Source: an uncultured Eremococcus sp. (lineage in GTDB: Bacteria > Bacillota > Bacilli > Lactobacillales > Aerococcaceae). From it: a DNA stretch of 64,000 nt. Positions 1-8,330 of the stretch are shown here, piece by piece. The DNA lies in NCBI GenBank assembly GCA_943914835.1, contig CALUDO010000008.1, positions 5,008 to 69,007 of the forward strand, given 5' to 3'. Below the pieces are notes generated by a model, which saw nothing but the letters and a program-made list of their open reading frames with translations, ran no database searches and was not told the DNA's origin. Position numbers and translations under genes: made by a program. Position 1 is the stretch's first letter. The number at the start of each line of letters is the position of its first letter.

Positions 1-152
1 GCTTCCATTGAGCCATCATTATTTGTTGGCACAAATTGAACTTGAAGTGGCTCTTGATCTTCTGCATGAATCACTTGGCTAGAAGCCATGCCAGCGACCA
101 AAGTCATTACCAATGTCAAACATAGGAAAATATTTCTAAATAATTTCTTCAT
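1..152 (-). CDS. PhnD-like phosphate/phosphonate-type ABC transporter substrate-binding protein, N-terminus only (partial)
   Basis: The gene runs off the left edge; only the first 50 codons are present. They encode MKKLFRNIFL followed by a hydrophobic signal segment and an AxA-like stretch near VIHA, then a mature start resembling LQVQFVPTNNDGSMEA. That last stretch is the typical opening of the PhnD family, the binding components of phosphate, phosphite or phosphonate importers. Unlike most Gram-positive relatives there is no lipobox cysteine in the visible part, so release by signal peptidase I is suggested. A good ribosome site (AAAGGAGA, minus strand 161-168) precedes the ATG at 152. The rest of the protein and any permease/ATPase genes lie outside the window, so the family call rests on about 16 mature residues. 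Confidence 0.55.
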   Translation of the reverse strand, partial: MKKLFRNIFLCLTLVMTLVAGMASSQVIHAEDQEPLQVQFVPTNNDGSME

Positions 153-383
153 CAAATCAATCTCCTTTAACTTCGATTGAACCCATCTTACCATAAAGAT
201 TGCAAATGTTATGTAAAGTTTATGTAAATATTTGAAAAGATGATCCAGATAATCTTTCATTGAAAGTAAATTGAAATGGAGCTTGCAAAATCGAGTTGAT
301 CAACGATTGTATGAGATGATTCGTGCTCAAAAACAAGAGGATTGAAAGAGCCGAGATGTTCGGTTAATCATTGCGCTAAACCT
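153..383. other. Intergenic region without a recognisable gene
   Basis: AT-rich upstream region of the minus-strand binding-protein gene. A short open stretch around 262-344 reads KLKWSLQNRVDQRLYEMIRAQ and then stops; it has no start or ribosome site and may be a gene remnant. Nothing else here can be supported. Confidence 0.4.
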
Positions 384-406
384 AGTGCCCATATAATGGT
401 GTAAAT
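384..406 (+). repeat. Probable left terminal inverted repeat of an IS256-family element
   Basis: The stretch around AGTGCCCATATAATGGTGTA resembles, from memory, IS256-type ends (GTCCGTATAATTGTGTAAA-like). It lies about 75-95 bp before the transposase remnant start, the distance expected for this family. The matching right end was not found in the window. Confidence 0.45.
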
Positions 407-478
407 TACAAAACAAAAAACCAAGGCCTACCTGGTGTATAATTAAAGCGTCTAAACCTAATATACGGAGGTAAACCT

Positions 479-760
479 ATGGCTAAACTTAATATTACAC
501 TATCTCAAGATGAGATTCTAGCACTAATTAAAGGTCGATCGCTCTGATGCCTTTGGAACCCTTCTTCAAAATTCATTGAATGCATTTATAAAGGGCGAAT
601 CAGAAGAGAAGCTCAAAGCTAAGCCTTATGAACGTTCTGAAGAAAGAACTGATTCTCGTGATGGCAATCGAGAATGCTCAATGACGACTCGGATCTGTCA
701 AATTATTTTATCTGCTCCAAGGAATCGAACCCCCTTTCCATTCCCTAATCTTCGACCACT
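479..760 (+). pseudogene. IS256-family transposase fragment, frameshifted and 3'-truncated
   Basis: Starting at ATG 479 behind a GGAGG ribosome site, the reading frame gives MAKLNITLSQDEILALIKG. It then shifts at about 540, where one extra C in GGTCGATCG brings a stop within three codons. Restoring the frame gives DRSDAFGTLLQNSLNAF, then KPYERSEERTDSRDGNRE and SAPRNRTPFP. This matches the N-terminal 90 or so residues of Mutator/IS256 transposases (family hallmark YERxxxRxxxRNGxR followed by VPRxRxxxF). After about 760 the similarity ends and the catalytic DDE core is absent, so the element is dead. The open frame continues to a stop at 800 in unrelated sequence. Confidence 0.8.
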
Positions 761-885
761 TTCAAACTTGAATACCAAACTCACTTTATTTGCGAAATAA
801 AACGAACTTCAGCATCATCTTCACTTTATTTCCAGAAATAATCCGAACCCCACAAAGTTCTGCCAACCCACCATGAACCAGCCAC

Positions 886-920
886 AAAAAAGAGGCTGAC
901 TTATGTCACAGCCTCGTTTT
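886..920 (-). terminator. Rho-independent terminator (works best on the minus strand)
   Basis: GAGGCTG (892-898) pairs with CAGCCTC (909-915). On the minus strand the stem is followed by a run of six T. It closes the lipoprotein gene that ends at 946. Confidence 0.8.
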
Positions 921-945
921 AGCATGATTTATTATCAAACCTTTC

Positions 946-2166
946 TTACTCATCCCTAGGTGTTACAGGGTAGACACCACCATCTGGATAATTCCCACTA
1001 TTAGGTAAGAGTCCATTACCATTCACTGTTAATCGAACTTCTTCTACCTGTAAGAAATGGCCCACACTCTGAACTAAGGATTGAATAATAGCCGCTTCAC
1101 TAGCTGGGTACTGGTTCAAGACCGCTACAACACCCGGAGTAAAGTCAACGATTCCCAGGCCACTGGCATCTACACTAACACTTGTTACTTCTACAGTCTC
1201 ATCAATCAAGCCTTCCTGACGCCAGATTTCTTGAAAGGCCTTTCCTAAAGAATAATTGGTTTGCCAAGCAAAGGGGACGGGTTTTTGAAGCAAACTTCCT
1301 CCCTGGTCATCCTTAGGTAAGTCCATAGTAATGTCATGGACTAACATGACTTCTGGGCTATAATCCTTAATCCCTAACCAGTGGCCAGCCTGCTTAGAAT
1401 CACTACCTCGCCACCGCCCCAATAAACCAACATCTTGACCATAGTAGGTGTAAGTCACTTGCTGACCTGACTTACTTTGGACTTCGACCACATTCTGGTA
1501 AGTCTGGCCATCAATAAAGGCATTATCATAAAGAGCAGTAATCTCAGCAGTCTCACCGGATTCCTTAACCTGCCAACTGGTTCCTTTCTCAATTGGAGCA
1601 GCCAAAAGCACCTGACTAGATTGAGAATCAAGACCCAATGCGTCATTCAAACGATTCACGTAAGGATTGACCGCTTGGGAATGGTAACTTTCGACATATT
1701 GTCCTTGACTCCGTTGAATGATTCGGGTATTCACACCTTGACTTCTTTCTTCAACTTGAATCTGACTATGGTCATCACTGGCATAAGTCACGTAAGTCAC
1801 AGTTTCTTCCTGATCTTCTAAGAAGGTCTTGATAGTGTTTTCTTGGTAAGGCATATACAAGTCAAAATCATATTGACTATCTCCCTTGGCCTGCTTCCAA
1901 TCCTTCTTCAAGTCGCTTAGCTTGGCTTGGTCTTCTTTTGAATCCATTGATTTGGAATTTTCCTTATCCTGTGCCTTCTCTGTATCACTCTGGCCAGAGT
2001 TTTCGTCTTGCTTATCTTTATTTTCTTTAGCTCCTTGAAGCTTGGCATCAATCTTGGCCTGGTTCTCCTCACTAATTTGTATCATGGGTTCCTTCTTACA
2101 AGCCCCCAATAAAAGGCTTAGCATAGTTAAAACCGTAAGATATTTCATTGTATGTCTATGAGTCAT
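946..2166 (-). CDS. Lipoprotein with C-terminal GerMN-like domain
   Basis: 406 residues. The signal peptide ends in the lipobox LLGAC (Cys 23), so the product should be diacylglyceryl-anchored outside the membrane. Residues about 25-90 are a charged, Lys/Glu/Asp/Ser-rich linker. The middle is a beta-rich region of unknown fold. The C-terminal roughly 110 residues (VSVDASGLGIVDFTP ... SEAAIIQSLVQSVGHFLQVEEVRLTVNG) follow the GerMN pattern: a strand ending in D/F, a conserved Glu preceding a helix, then V-x-x-V-x-x-x-x-x-G. GerMN was named from spore-germination GerM but also occurs in LpqB-like and envelope lipoproteins of non-spore-formers. The first ATG is used because AGGAGG (2171-2176) lies just upstream. 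The gene is monocistronic and ends at a terminator. Function unknown, probably cell-envelope associated. Confidence 0.75.
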   Translation of the reverse strand: MTHRHTMKYLTVLTMLSLLLGACKKEPMIQISEENQAKIDAKLQGAKENKDKQDENSGQSDTEKAQDKENSKSMDSKEDQAKLSDLKKDWKQAKGDSQYDFDLYMPYQENTIKTFLEDQEETVTYVTYASDDHSQIQVEERSQGVNTRIIQRSQGQYVESYHSQAVNPYVNRLNDALGLDSQSSQVLLAAPIEKGTSWQVKESGETAEITALYDNAFIDGQTYQNVVEVQSKSGQQVTYTYYGQDVGLLGRWRGSDSKQAGHWLGIKDYSPEVMLVHDITMDLPKDDQGGSLLQKPVPFAWQTNYSLGKAFQEIWRQEGLIDETVEVTSVSVDASGLGIVDFTPGVVAVLNQYPASEAAIIQSLVQSVGHFLQVEEVRLTVNGNGLLPNSGNYPDGGVYPVTPRDE

Positions 2167-2192
2167 AATATCCTCCTAATAAAATCACCTAA

Positions 2193-2198
2193 ATTATA
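2193..2198 (-). promoter_or_regulatory. -10 element of the lipoprotein gene
   Basis: TATAAT on the minus strand, 27 bp before the start codon. No good -35 hexamer is seen at 17-18 bp. Confidence 0.4.
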
Positions 2199-2241
2199 CC
2201 ATAGCTAAAGCCTCATGCCATAATGTCTTTCTAAATTCAAA

Positions 2242-2271
2242 CAAGCCAGCCTGGAAGACCAGGCTGGCTTG
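2242..2271 (-). terminator. Terminator-like hairpin downstream of treC
   Basis: CAAGCCAGCCTGG pairs with CCAGGCTGGCTTG, a 13-bp stem with a 4-nt loop. The T-tract is weak on both strands. It lies about 120 bp past the treC stop and before the lipoprotein promoter. Confidence 0.6.
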
Positions 2272-2389
2272 TATTTGCATATTATTGTATCGATAAACTT
2301 AAAAAGTTTTTCATTATAAGAGATTTGGTTTATAAATTAAACATCTCTTCCTCTCTTCCTCATCCTTATAATCAATATTGAGATAGCGC

Positions 2390-4054
2390 TTATTCAATAA
2401 CAAAGGCTACAGTTTCATAAGCACCTAGGGTCATTCTTGCCTGGAGTGTTTGATGCGAACCATTACCGATTAAATAGCGACTTTCTTGATTCAGGTCAAA
2501 GGGAAGGTCCACTAAGTCAAAGGTTACTTCTCCTGGATAGAAATGACTAAGGACAAGTAAGTAACGGCCTTGATATTCTCTAAGATAAGCCATAACCTCT
2601 GGATGGTCTAACATCAAGCCTTGGTAAGACCCTAATTTAATCAGATCTTCTTCTTTTCTCAGGCGAATTAATTCTTTATAGTAGGCCAGGATATTATTGC
2701 TTTTTTCTTCTTGAGCCACATTCACCTTTGGATAATTAGGGGCTAGGGGCAACCAAGGAGTCTCACTGGTAAAACCAGCATTCTCACTATCATCCCATTG
2801 CATTGGCGTCCGACTATTGTCCCGCGACTTACTTTGAATAATCGCCATCGTTTCATCCTTGTCATAACCCTTATCTTGCAAGATTTGATAATGATTTAGG
2901 GTTTCTACATCTCGATAATCCTCAATAGAATCAAAGCCAGGGTCGGTCATTCCGATTTCTTCACCCTGGTAAATATAAGGCGTTCCACGAAGAAATTGGA
3001 TAGTCTGGGCCAACATAGTAGCTGTCTCATAAGGATATGTCTCAACATCGCCAAAGCGACTATTAGACCTTGGTTGGTCATGGTTATTTAAGAAGATAGC
3101 GTTCCAACCATTTCCATCCGACAGACCCTGTTGCCATTGGTCGAGAATGGCCTTCAATTTAATGAAGTCAAAGGGTGGATTGGTCCATTTCTCTCCATCC
3201 GCATAATCCACCTTCAAATGGTGGAAACTGAACAGCATGGATAGTTCATCTTCAGCTGGATCAGAATACTTAATCCCATTAGCTACCGTCGTAGAAGACA
3301 TTTCTCCAACGGTTATAATTCCCTCATACTGACCAAAGGACTCTCGTTTCATCTCCTTAATCCACTCATGGACAATCGGACGATCGGTATAGAGGGCCTT
3401 TTCTTGAGCAGAACCTGGTTGGTCACTATCTACTAGAAGCTCATCCTTACCAATGACATTCAGGACATCAAAGCGAAGCCCCTTGACTCCCTTATCGCAC
3501 CAGAAACGAACCACGTCGAAAAGCTCACGCCGAACATTGGGATTATGCCAATTCAAATCAGCCATATGTTTCTCATAGAGATGAAGATAGTAAAGGCCAG
3601 TATCCCCAAAAGGTTCCCAAGCAGGTCCTCCAAATTTAGAATCCCAATTTGTTGGTAGAGACCCATCCTCCTTAGCAGGTCTTAGATAGAAGAAATCTTG
3701 ATAATAGGGATCTCCCGCTAGGGCCTTCTGGAACCATTCATGTTCTGTAGAACAGTGGTTCAAGACCATGTCCATCATGATTCCAATACCGTGACTATCC
3801 GCTAAGGCTACTAATTCTTCAAAATCAGCCATAGTCCCATAGTCAGGATTAATCGCCTTGTAATCTGAAATATCATAACCATTATCATACTGAGGAGAAG
3901 GATAGAAGGGGTTAAACCAAACCATATTGACACCTAGATCAACAATATAGTCAAAGGAATCAATAATCCCCCGCAAATCTCCCAAACCATTACCAGTTGA
4001 ATCTTTGAATGACTTAGGATAAATCTGATATACAATCGTATCTTCTAATCTCAC
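2390..4054 (-). CDS. treC: Trehalose-6-phosphate hydrolase (GH13)
   Basis: 554 residues, the usual size of TreC/TreA. It hydrolyses cytoplasmic trehalose 6-phosphate to glucose and glucose 6-phosphate. GH13 landmarks are all visible: opening VYQIYPKSFKDSTGNGLGDL, MDMVLNH (about 94-100), nucleophile Asp196 in GLRFDVLN, acid/base Glu251 in TVGEMS, and the transition-state Asp326 in NNHDQPR. The oligo-1,6-glucosidases share this layout; the choice of TreC rests mainly on the neighbouring trehalose PTS gene 11 bp upstream, in the same operon. The start is GTG at 4054, six bases after AAGGAGG (4061-4067). treA is the name used in Bacillus. No treR repressor gene lies in the window. Confidence 0.9.
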   Translation of the reverse strand: MRLEDTIVYQIYPKSFKDSTGNGLGDLRGIIDSFDYIVDLGVNMVWFNPFYPSPQYDNGYDISDYKAINPDYGTMADFEELVALADSHGIGIMMDMVLNHCSTEHEWFQKALAGDPYYQDFFYLRPAKEDGSLPTNWDSKFGGPAWEPFGDTGLYYLHLYEKHMADLNWHNPNVRRELFDVVRFWCDKGVKGLRFDVLNVIGKDELLVDSDQPGSAQEKALYTDRPIVHEWIKEMKRESFGQYEGIITVGEMSSTTVANGIKYSDPAEDELSMLFSFHHLKVDYADGEKWTNPPFDFIKLKAILDQWQQGLSDGNGWNAIFLNNHDQPRSNSRFGDVETYPYETATMLAQTIQFLRGTPYIYQGEEIGMTDPGFDSIEDYRDVETLNHYQILQDKGYDKDETMAIIQSKSRDNSRTPMQWDDSENAGFTSETPWLPLAPNYPKVNVAQEEKSNNILAYYKELIRLRKEEDLIKLGSYQGLMLDHPEVMAYLREYQGRYLLVLSHFYPGEVTFDLVDLPFDLNQESRYLIGNGSHQTLQARMTLGAYETVAFVIE

Positions 4055-4065
4055 ACTAGACCTCC

Positions 4066-5583
4066 TTAGGATTGGCTCTTATTGAAGAAGGGAATATTAA
4101 AGTCTAAGCTATTATTCTTCAAGAAGCCTATTTTGTTAAAGATAATCGTTAAGATAAAAGGCACAACCAAGGCCACTACCATAGCCACAAGGAACATCAC
4201 CATAGAATTGATATGAATCACTAAGAAACCAGGTAATCCACCAACCCCAATGGAGTTAGATTGAATTTTAAAGGTAGTTGAAATCAAACCAGCCAAGCCA
4301 GACCCACACATAGCAGCGACAAAAGGATAAACATACTTCAAGTTCACCCCGAACATAGCCGGTTCTGTGACTCCTAGGTAAGATGAAATGGCTGATGGGA
4401 TAGTAATTTGTGATTCATCGGCATCCTTACGGGTCAACCACCAAACGCCAAGTACAGCTGAACCTTGAGCAATATTGGACAGGGCGATCATCGGCCACAG
4501 ACCAGTGGTTCCAGTATCTGCAATTAACTGAGAGTCAATCGCGTTAGTCATATGATGGAGTCCAGTAATAACCAAAGGAGAATACAAAGCACCAAATAAA
4601 AGACCAAACAACCAAGATAGAGGACCTTCCAAACCAGCTAGAACGACTTTAGAAATAAAGTCTCCCAACCACCAACCAATAGGGCCAAGAATGGTATGAG
4701 CCAAGATGACGGCTGGAACCAAAGCTAAGAAAGGCACAAAAATCATAGACAGGTATTCTGGAATAACTCGACGCCAGAATTTCTCAAGATAGGCAAGCGC
4801 TAATCCAGCAAACATGGCAGGCAGTACCTGAGCTTGATAACCAATCATATCTAATGTAAAGAAACCAAAGTCCCAGACAGGAACTTCACCACTGGCTAAA
4901 GCATCAGCTGCCCCGTAAGCATTTAATAACTGAGGTGACACCAGGGTAATCCCCAAAACAATCCCCAAAATCTGAGTCGTTCCCAACTTCCGAGTGACAG
5001 ACCATGTAATTCCCACAGGTAAGAAGTGGAAGATGGCTTCTCCAGGTAACCAGAGGAAGGAATTCACTCCAGACCAGAAAGGAGATACATCTACAATTCG
5101 ATTCCAAATGGGTTCACCATCTGCTGTTGTTTGAGCCACTCCGTCAATCACTTGTTGCCCTAAGGATTCAAAGCCAACCCCTTCAAGAATATTACGGAAA
5201 CCTAAGATCAAACCACCAACGATAATGGCTGGAATAATAGGGGCAAAAACTTCCGCTAAGAAAGTCATTAACTTCTGCCACCAAGCCTGATTAGACTCGG
5301 AAGCAGCCTTCACATCCGCCTTACTGCCTTCCTGAACCCCAGAGAATTTCTGAAAGTCTTGATAGAAGTCTGCCACATCATTACCAATAATTACTTGGTA
5401 CTGACCAGCTTGAGTAAAGCTCCCCTTAACAGAAGCTAGATCTTCAATCTCCTTGGTCTTAGCTAGAGACGTATCTTTCAAAGCAAACCGCATCCGGGTT
5501 GCACAGTGAGTTACAGCTTGAATATTCTCTGATCCACCCACTAGATCTAAGAGCCGCTGGGCATCTTGTTCATACTTCGACAT
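4066..5583 (-). CDS. treB: Trehalose-specific PTS enzyme IIBC
   Basis: 505 residues from the ATG at 5583. That start sits 8 bases from AGGAGG (5592-5597); an upstream ATG at 5589 would be only 2 bases away. The N-terminal IIB domain carries the phosphorylated cysteine in AVTHCATRMRFALKD (Cys27). A multi-helix IIC domain of the glucose superfamily follows, with GLHHMTNAID and the long ITWSVTRKLGTTQILGIVLG segment typical of TreB/TreP. There is no IIA domain, as usual for trehalose permeases, so phosphate must come from another IIA. The protein imports trehalose and releases trehalose 6-phosphate for the next gene, treC. Confidence 0.93.
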   Translation of the reverse strand: MSKYEQDAQRLLDLVGGSENIQAVTHCATRMRFALKDTSLAKTKEIEDLASVKGSFTQAGQYQVIIGNDVADFYQDFQKFSGVQEGSKADVKAASESNQAWWQKLMTFLAEVFAPIIPAIIVGGLILGFRNILEGVGFESLGQQVIDGVAQTTADGEPIWNRIVDVSPFWSGVNSFLWLPGEAIFHFLPVGITWSVTRKLGTTQILGIVLGITLVSPQLLNAYGAADALASGEVPVWDFGFFTLDMIGYQAQVLPAMFAGLALAYLEKFWRRVIPEYLSMIFVPFLALVPAVILAHTILGPIGWWLGDFISKVVLAGLEGPLSWLFGLLFGALYSPLVITGLHHMTNAIDSQLIADTGTTGLWPMIALSNIAQGSAVLGVWWLTRKDADESQITIPSAISSYLGVTEPAMFGVNLKYVYPFVAAMCGSGLAGLISTTFKIQSNSIGVGGLPGFLVIHINSMVMFLVAMVVALVVPFILTIIFNKIGFLKNNSLDFNIPFFNKSQS

Positions 5584-5608
5584 ATTCATTACCTCCTAAT
5601 AATTTTGC

Positions 5609-5637
5609 CTATACAAATTTCGTACATAATCATTATA
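5609..5637 (-). promoter_or_regulatory. treBC promoter region with a possible TreR-type operator
   Basis: Minus strand TATAAT lies at 5632-5637. Just downstream, TATGTACGAAATTTGTATAG (5609-5628) is an imperfect palindrome containing TTGTATA, reminiscent of the tre operator TTGTATATACAA known from Bacillus. The position would block transcription. Operator assignment is inference. Confidence 0.35.
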
Positions 5638-5701
5638 ATATTATTCCTTTTCTATTGGAATGAAAGCCTTACAAATTATTAAATTCACAAATAAAAATTT
5701 T

Positions 5702-5731
5702 AAAAAAGCTAGGTGATTAAAATCACCTAGC
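5702..5731 (-). terminator. Strong terminator of the jag end of the operon
   Basis: GCTAGGTGATT / AATCACCTAGC (5708-5731). On the minus strand the stem is followed by TTTTTT. Confidence 0.88.
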
Positions 5732-5740
5732 CTTGCTTAT

Positions 5741-6742
5741 TTAGTATTCATCTTCAACATGATCTTTAACATATTCTACAACCAAGTAGCGGTTAGGCTC
5801 CTTACCTTCAGAATGCGTTTGGATATTATCGTACTTAGCTAAGTGAGCATGGATTTGCTTCCGTTCATAGGCGGGTAGGGCATCAAGGATTACAGTTTGC
5901 TTGGTGTCCATGACTTCTTGAGCCGTTTGTTCAGCCATTTGCTCTAAGACATTTGCTCGACGGTCGCGATAATTACCAACATTCAAGACAACATTCATAT
6001 GTCTATGGTGAAGACTCAACAAGAGCGTTTGAGCTAGTATTTGCAGAGAATTGATAATCTTACCATGTTTACCAATCACTAGACCCGACTTATCCGTATC
6101 AATGTCAAAAATAACATTCTTACCGGAGTCGCTCGCCTCAATATGAGCTTGAGCTCCATATTCTCTAATTACAGCCTCCAGGTAACGAGCTACTTGATCT
6201 TTAGTCTCTTCGAGTGAGAGTGGTTGACGATTGTTATCAGATGATTCACCAGCATCTTCCTCAAAATCTGGGTCTTCATTAGACTTCACCTTAGTATGGC
6301 CAGAGTGTCCATTTACATCTGGCTCAGCATCTTCTGATTCAGGCTTAGATTCTAAGGTATTAGTCAAGTTTACTTCATCATTGCCTTGATTTAAATCTTC
6401 TTCAACAGTAATAAGCTCACTAGAATCACTATCTTGTTCGACCTCCACCGTCAAAGTTTCTTCCTGACGGTCTAAATGACGAATGGAACTATCTTCAACA
6501 TGGTTGCTTACTTCAGCTGCTTGCTTATCTTCCAGTTCTTGAGTCAAATCAGATAGAGATAGGTCTGAATCTCGAGCGATTTCTACAATCGCGTCTTGTT
6601 TACCGAAGCCTAAGAAGCCTTTTTTACCTTCATTAATCACTCGAATTGTCGCTTGGTCACGACCAATACCTAATTCAGCTAAACCCTTACGAATGGCTTC
6701 GTCCACGCTATCTGCCTTGACAGTTACTGAATGATCTAACAT
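5741..6742 (-). CDS. jag: RNA-binding protein KhpB/Jag
   Basis: 333 residues from the ATG at 6742, which is 9 bases from GAGAGG. A further in-frame ATG at 6751 abuts that ribosome site and looks unusable. Domain order: Jag-N (about 1-55, with KKGFLGFGKQDA), a very acidic low-complexity linker (about 60-180), a KH domain with the GKHGK loop (VIGKHGKIINSLQ), and an R3H domain ending in EPNRYLVVEYV. KhpB pairs with KhpA as a global RNA chaperone linked to cell elongation and division. The linker is longer than in most homologues. The order rpmH-rnpA-yidC-jag is conserved across Firmicutes. Confidence 0.93.
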   Translation of the reverse strand: MLDHSVTVKADSVDEAIRKGLAELGIGRDQATIRVINEGKKGFLGFGKQDAIVEIARDSDLSLSDLTQELEDKQAAEVSNHVEDSSIRHLDRQEETLTVEVEQDSDSSELITVEEDLNQGNDEVNLTNTLESKPESEDAEPDVNGHSGHTKVKSNEDPDFEEDAGESSDNNRQPLSLEETKDQVARYLEAVIREYGAQAHIEASDSGKNVIFDIDTDKSGLVIGKHGKIINSLQILAQTLLLSLHHRHMNVVLNVGNYRDRRANVLEQMAEQTAQEVMDTKQTVILDALPAYERKQIHAHLAKYDNIQTHSEGKEPNRYLVVEYVKDHVEDEY

Positions 6743-6785
6743 ATACTTCATCCTCTCACTTTCATAAATTATTTATTATACTAGC

Positions 6786-7619
6786 TTATTTCTTTCGAGT
6801 AGCTTTCTTTAAAGCTTTGTCTAAGCGTTTCTGCTTATCTTTCTCTGCTTGAAGCTTGGCTTCACGTTCAGCAATAATTTTATATGGATTATTTAAAAGC
6901 ATGGTTTGTCCCAAAGTAAAGGCATTCGATACTACCCAGTAAAGGGAAATCGCAGCCGGTAAACTAAACCCAATAAAGAAAATCATCAAGGGCATTAGAT
7001 ACAACATGACTGACATAGCTGGGTTCTTCTCAGGTTGACTCTTCATAGTCATATAAGACGTTAAAAAGGTTAAAATAGCCGCTAGAATTGGAAGAATAAG
7101 ATAAGGGTCTCGACTTCCTAAACTCGTCCAGAAGAAATGTCCTTGATTTAATTCATGCGTCCGTTGAATGGTTTGATAAAGAGCCATCATCACAGGTAAT
7201 TGAATAAATAAGGAGAGACAACCCGCCAATTGGTTGACATCATGTTTATCCATCAAGGCCTGCTGTTCTTTCTGCATCATTTCCATAGAAGCAGAATCCC
7301 GGTTCGGGTACTTCTTCTTGATGCGGTTTAATTCTGGCTGAATCTCCTGCATCTTACGTTGGGATTTAATCTGCATATGGGTCACGGGCAATAGAAGCAC
7401 CCGAATCAGAACAGTAAACACTATAATTCCTAAAGCATAATTCCCACCAAATAAGTCAGATAACCAAAGGATAAATTGGCTTAAATAATAGAGAACATAG
7501 CGGTCCCAAAATCCAGAACTTGAGGAACTCAGGGGTTCCGTCGACCGACTACAGGCTGATAGAAATAGACCCAGACTCATCAGGATCCCCATTTTAAATA
7601 CTTTTGACTGACGTTTCAT
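6786..7619 (-). CDS. yidC: Membrane protein insertase YidC (Oxa1 family)
   Basis: 277 residues. The lipoprotein signal LGLFLSACSRS places acyl-Cys at about residue 23, as in Gram-positive YidC1/SpoIIIJ. The conserved core includes LGIIVFTVLIRVLLLP with the hydrophilic-groove Arg, QPELNRIKKKYPN in the cytoplasmic hairpin, LFIQLPVMMALYQ, and AISLYWVVSN near the end. A Lys/Arg-rich C-tail follows, fitting ribosome contact. It inserts and folds membrane proteins alone or with SecYEG. The gene starts 10 bases after rnpA, with AGGAGG overlapping the rnpA stop. Confidence 0.95.
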   Translation of the reverse strand: MKRQSKVFKMGILMSLGLFLSACSRSTEPLSSSSSGFWDRYVLYYLSQFILWLSDLFGGNYALGIIVFTVLIRVLLLPVTHMQIKSQRKMQEIQPELNRIKKKYPNRDSASMEMMQKEQQALMDKHDVNQLAGCLSLFIQLPVMMALYQTIQRTHELNQGHFFWTSLGSRDPYLILPILAAILTFLTSYMTMKSQPEKNPAMSVMLYLMPLMIFFIGFSLPAAISLYWVVSNAFTLGQTMLLNNPYKIIAEREAKLQAEKDKQKRLDKALKKATRKK

Positions 7620-7628
7620 TATATCCTC

Positions 7629-7988
7629 CTAGACATCTTTTATTTCATCCTTATTAATAATTTGAGCGAGTTTCATAATATGAATCATTGATTTCTTCAC
7701 CTGGGCGAAATCCCGTCCACATATATCCTTTCGGGCAATCAGAAGAATGTCTAATTCATTATTAATCGCTGGTTCTAGTTCATGCAGAGCCTGACGAAGA
7801 TAACGCTTAATTTGATTTCGTTGGACCGCATTTCCCATCTTCTTACCAACCGATAAGCCAACCCTAAAGTGGTCTTGTCCAGGCTTAGGGTAGGTATAGA
7901 GGACCAACTGTCGGTTGGCAATCGACTTGCCGTGATGAAAGACTTCTTGAAATTCATTTGCCTTCTTAACCCGATAAATCTTCTTCAC
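7629..7988 (-). CDS. rnpA: Ribonuclease P protein component
   Basis: 119 residues, normal length. The start is GTG at 7988. It assists the RNase P RNA in maturing tRNA 5' ends. The family signature AVQRNQIKRYLRQAL (the RNR motif helix) is present, as is the N-terminal ANEFQEVFHHGKS. It is followed by yidC in the same operon and preceded by rpmH. Confidence 0.95.
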   Translation of the reverse strand: MKKIYRVKKANEFQEVFHHGKSIANRQLVLYTYPKPGQDHFRVGLSVGKKMGNAVQRNQIKRYLRQALHELEPAINNELDILLIARKDICGRDFAQVKKSMIHIMKLAQIINKDEIKDV

Positions 7989-8033
7989 ACCAGAACCTCA
8001 CTCTTCTAATAAGTAAAACTTTAATCAACCCTT

Positions 8034-8039
8034 ATTATA
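8034..8039 (-). promoter_or_regulatory. -10 element upstream of rnpA
   Basis: Minus strand TATAAT lies 45 bp before the rnpA start and directly after the rpmH terminator, suggesting that rnpA-yidC-jag can be transcribed separately. There is no clear -35 beyond the T-tract. Confidence 0.35.
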
Positions 8040-8050
8040 TCTAAAAAAAC

Positions 8051-8085
8051 GAAAAAAAAAAACTCTTCATAAAACGAAGAGTTTG
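8051..8085 (-). terminator. Terminator after rpmH
   Basis: AACTCTTC (8061-8068) pairs with GAAGAGTT (8076-8083). On the minus strand it is followed by an unbroken run of ten T. It separates the abundant rpmH mRNA from rnpA. Confidence 0.85.
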
Positions 8086-8090
8086 TTTTA

Positions 8091-8225
8091 TTAAGCTGAT
8101 AAGGATTTACGTCCTTTTTGACGACGTTTTCTCAAAACGCGACGACCGTTCTTAGTTTTCATCCGTTGACGGAAACCGTGAACTTTTTGACGTTGACGTT
8201 TCTTTGGTTGATATGTTCTCTTCAT
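8091..8225 (-). CDS. rpmH: 50S ribosomal protein L34
   Basis: 44 residues from the ATG at 8225: MKRTYQPKKRQRQKVHGFRQ and onward, ending RQKGRKSLSA. It is rich in Arg/Lys and matches L34 along its full length. The ribosome site AGGAGGTGGG (8229-8238) fixes this start rather than any upstream one. It stands at its universal position beside oriC, with its own consensus promoter and terminator. Confidence 0.97.
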   Translation of the reverse strand: MKRTYQPKKRQRQKVHGFRQRMKTKNGRRVLRKRRQKGRKSLSA

Positions 8226-8268
8226 CTTCCCACCTCCTGGATACATACGATAAGTACAATACCACAAT

Positions 8269-8297
8269 ATTCTATAGAAGGACCAAAAATTTGTCAA
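8269..8297 (-). promoter_or_regulatory. Consensus sigma-A promoter of rpmH
   Basis: Minus strand TTGACA (8292-8297), a 17-bp spacer and TAGAAT (8269-8274), 44 bp before the rpmH start. Near-perfect housekeeping promoter. Confidence 0.88.
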
Positions 8298-8330
8298 GAA
8301 AAATTTAAGTCTTTTTCCTAGAGGGACCAC

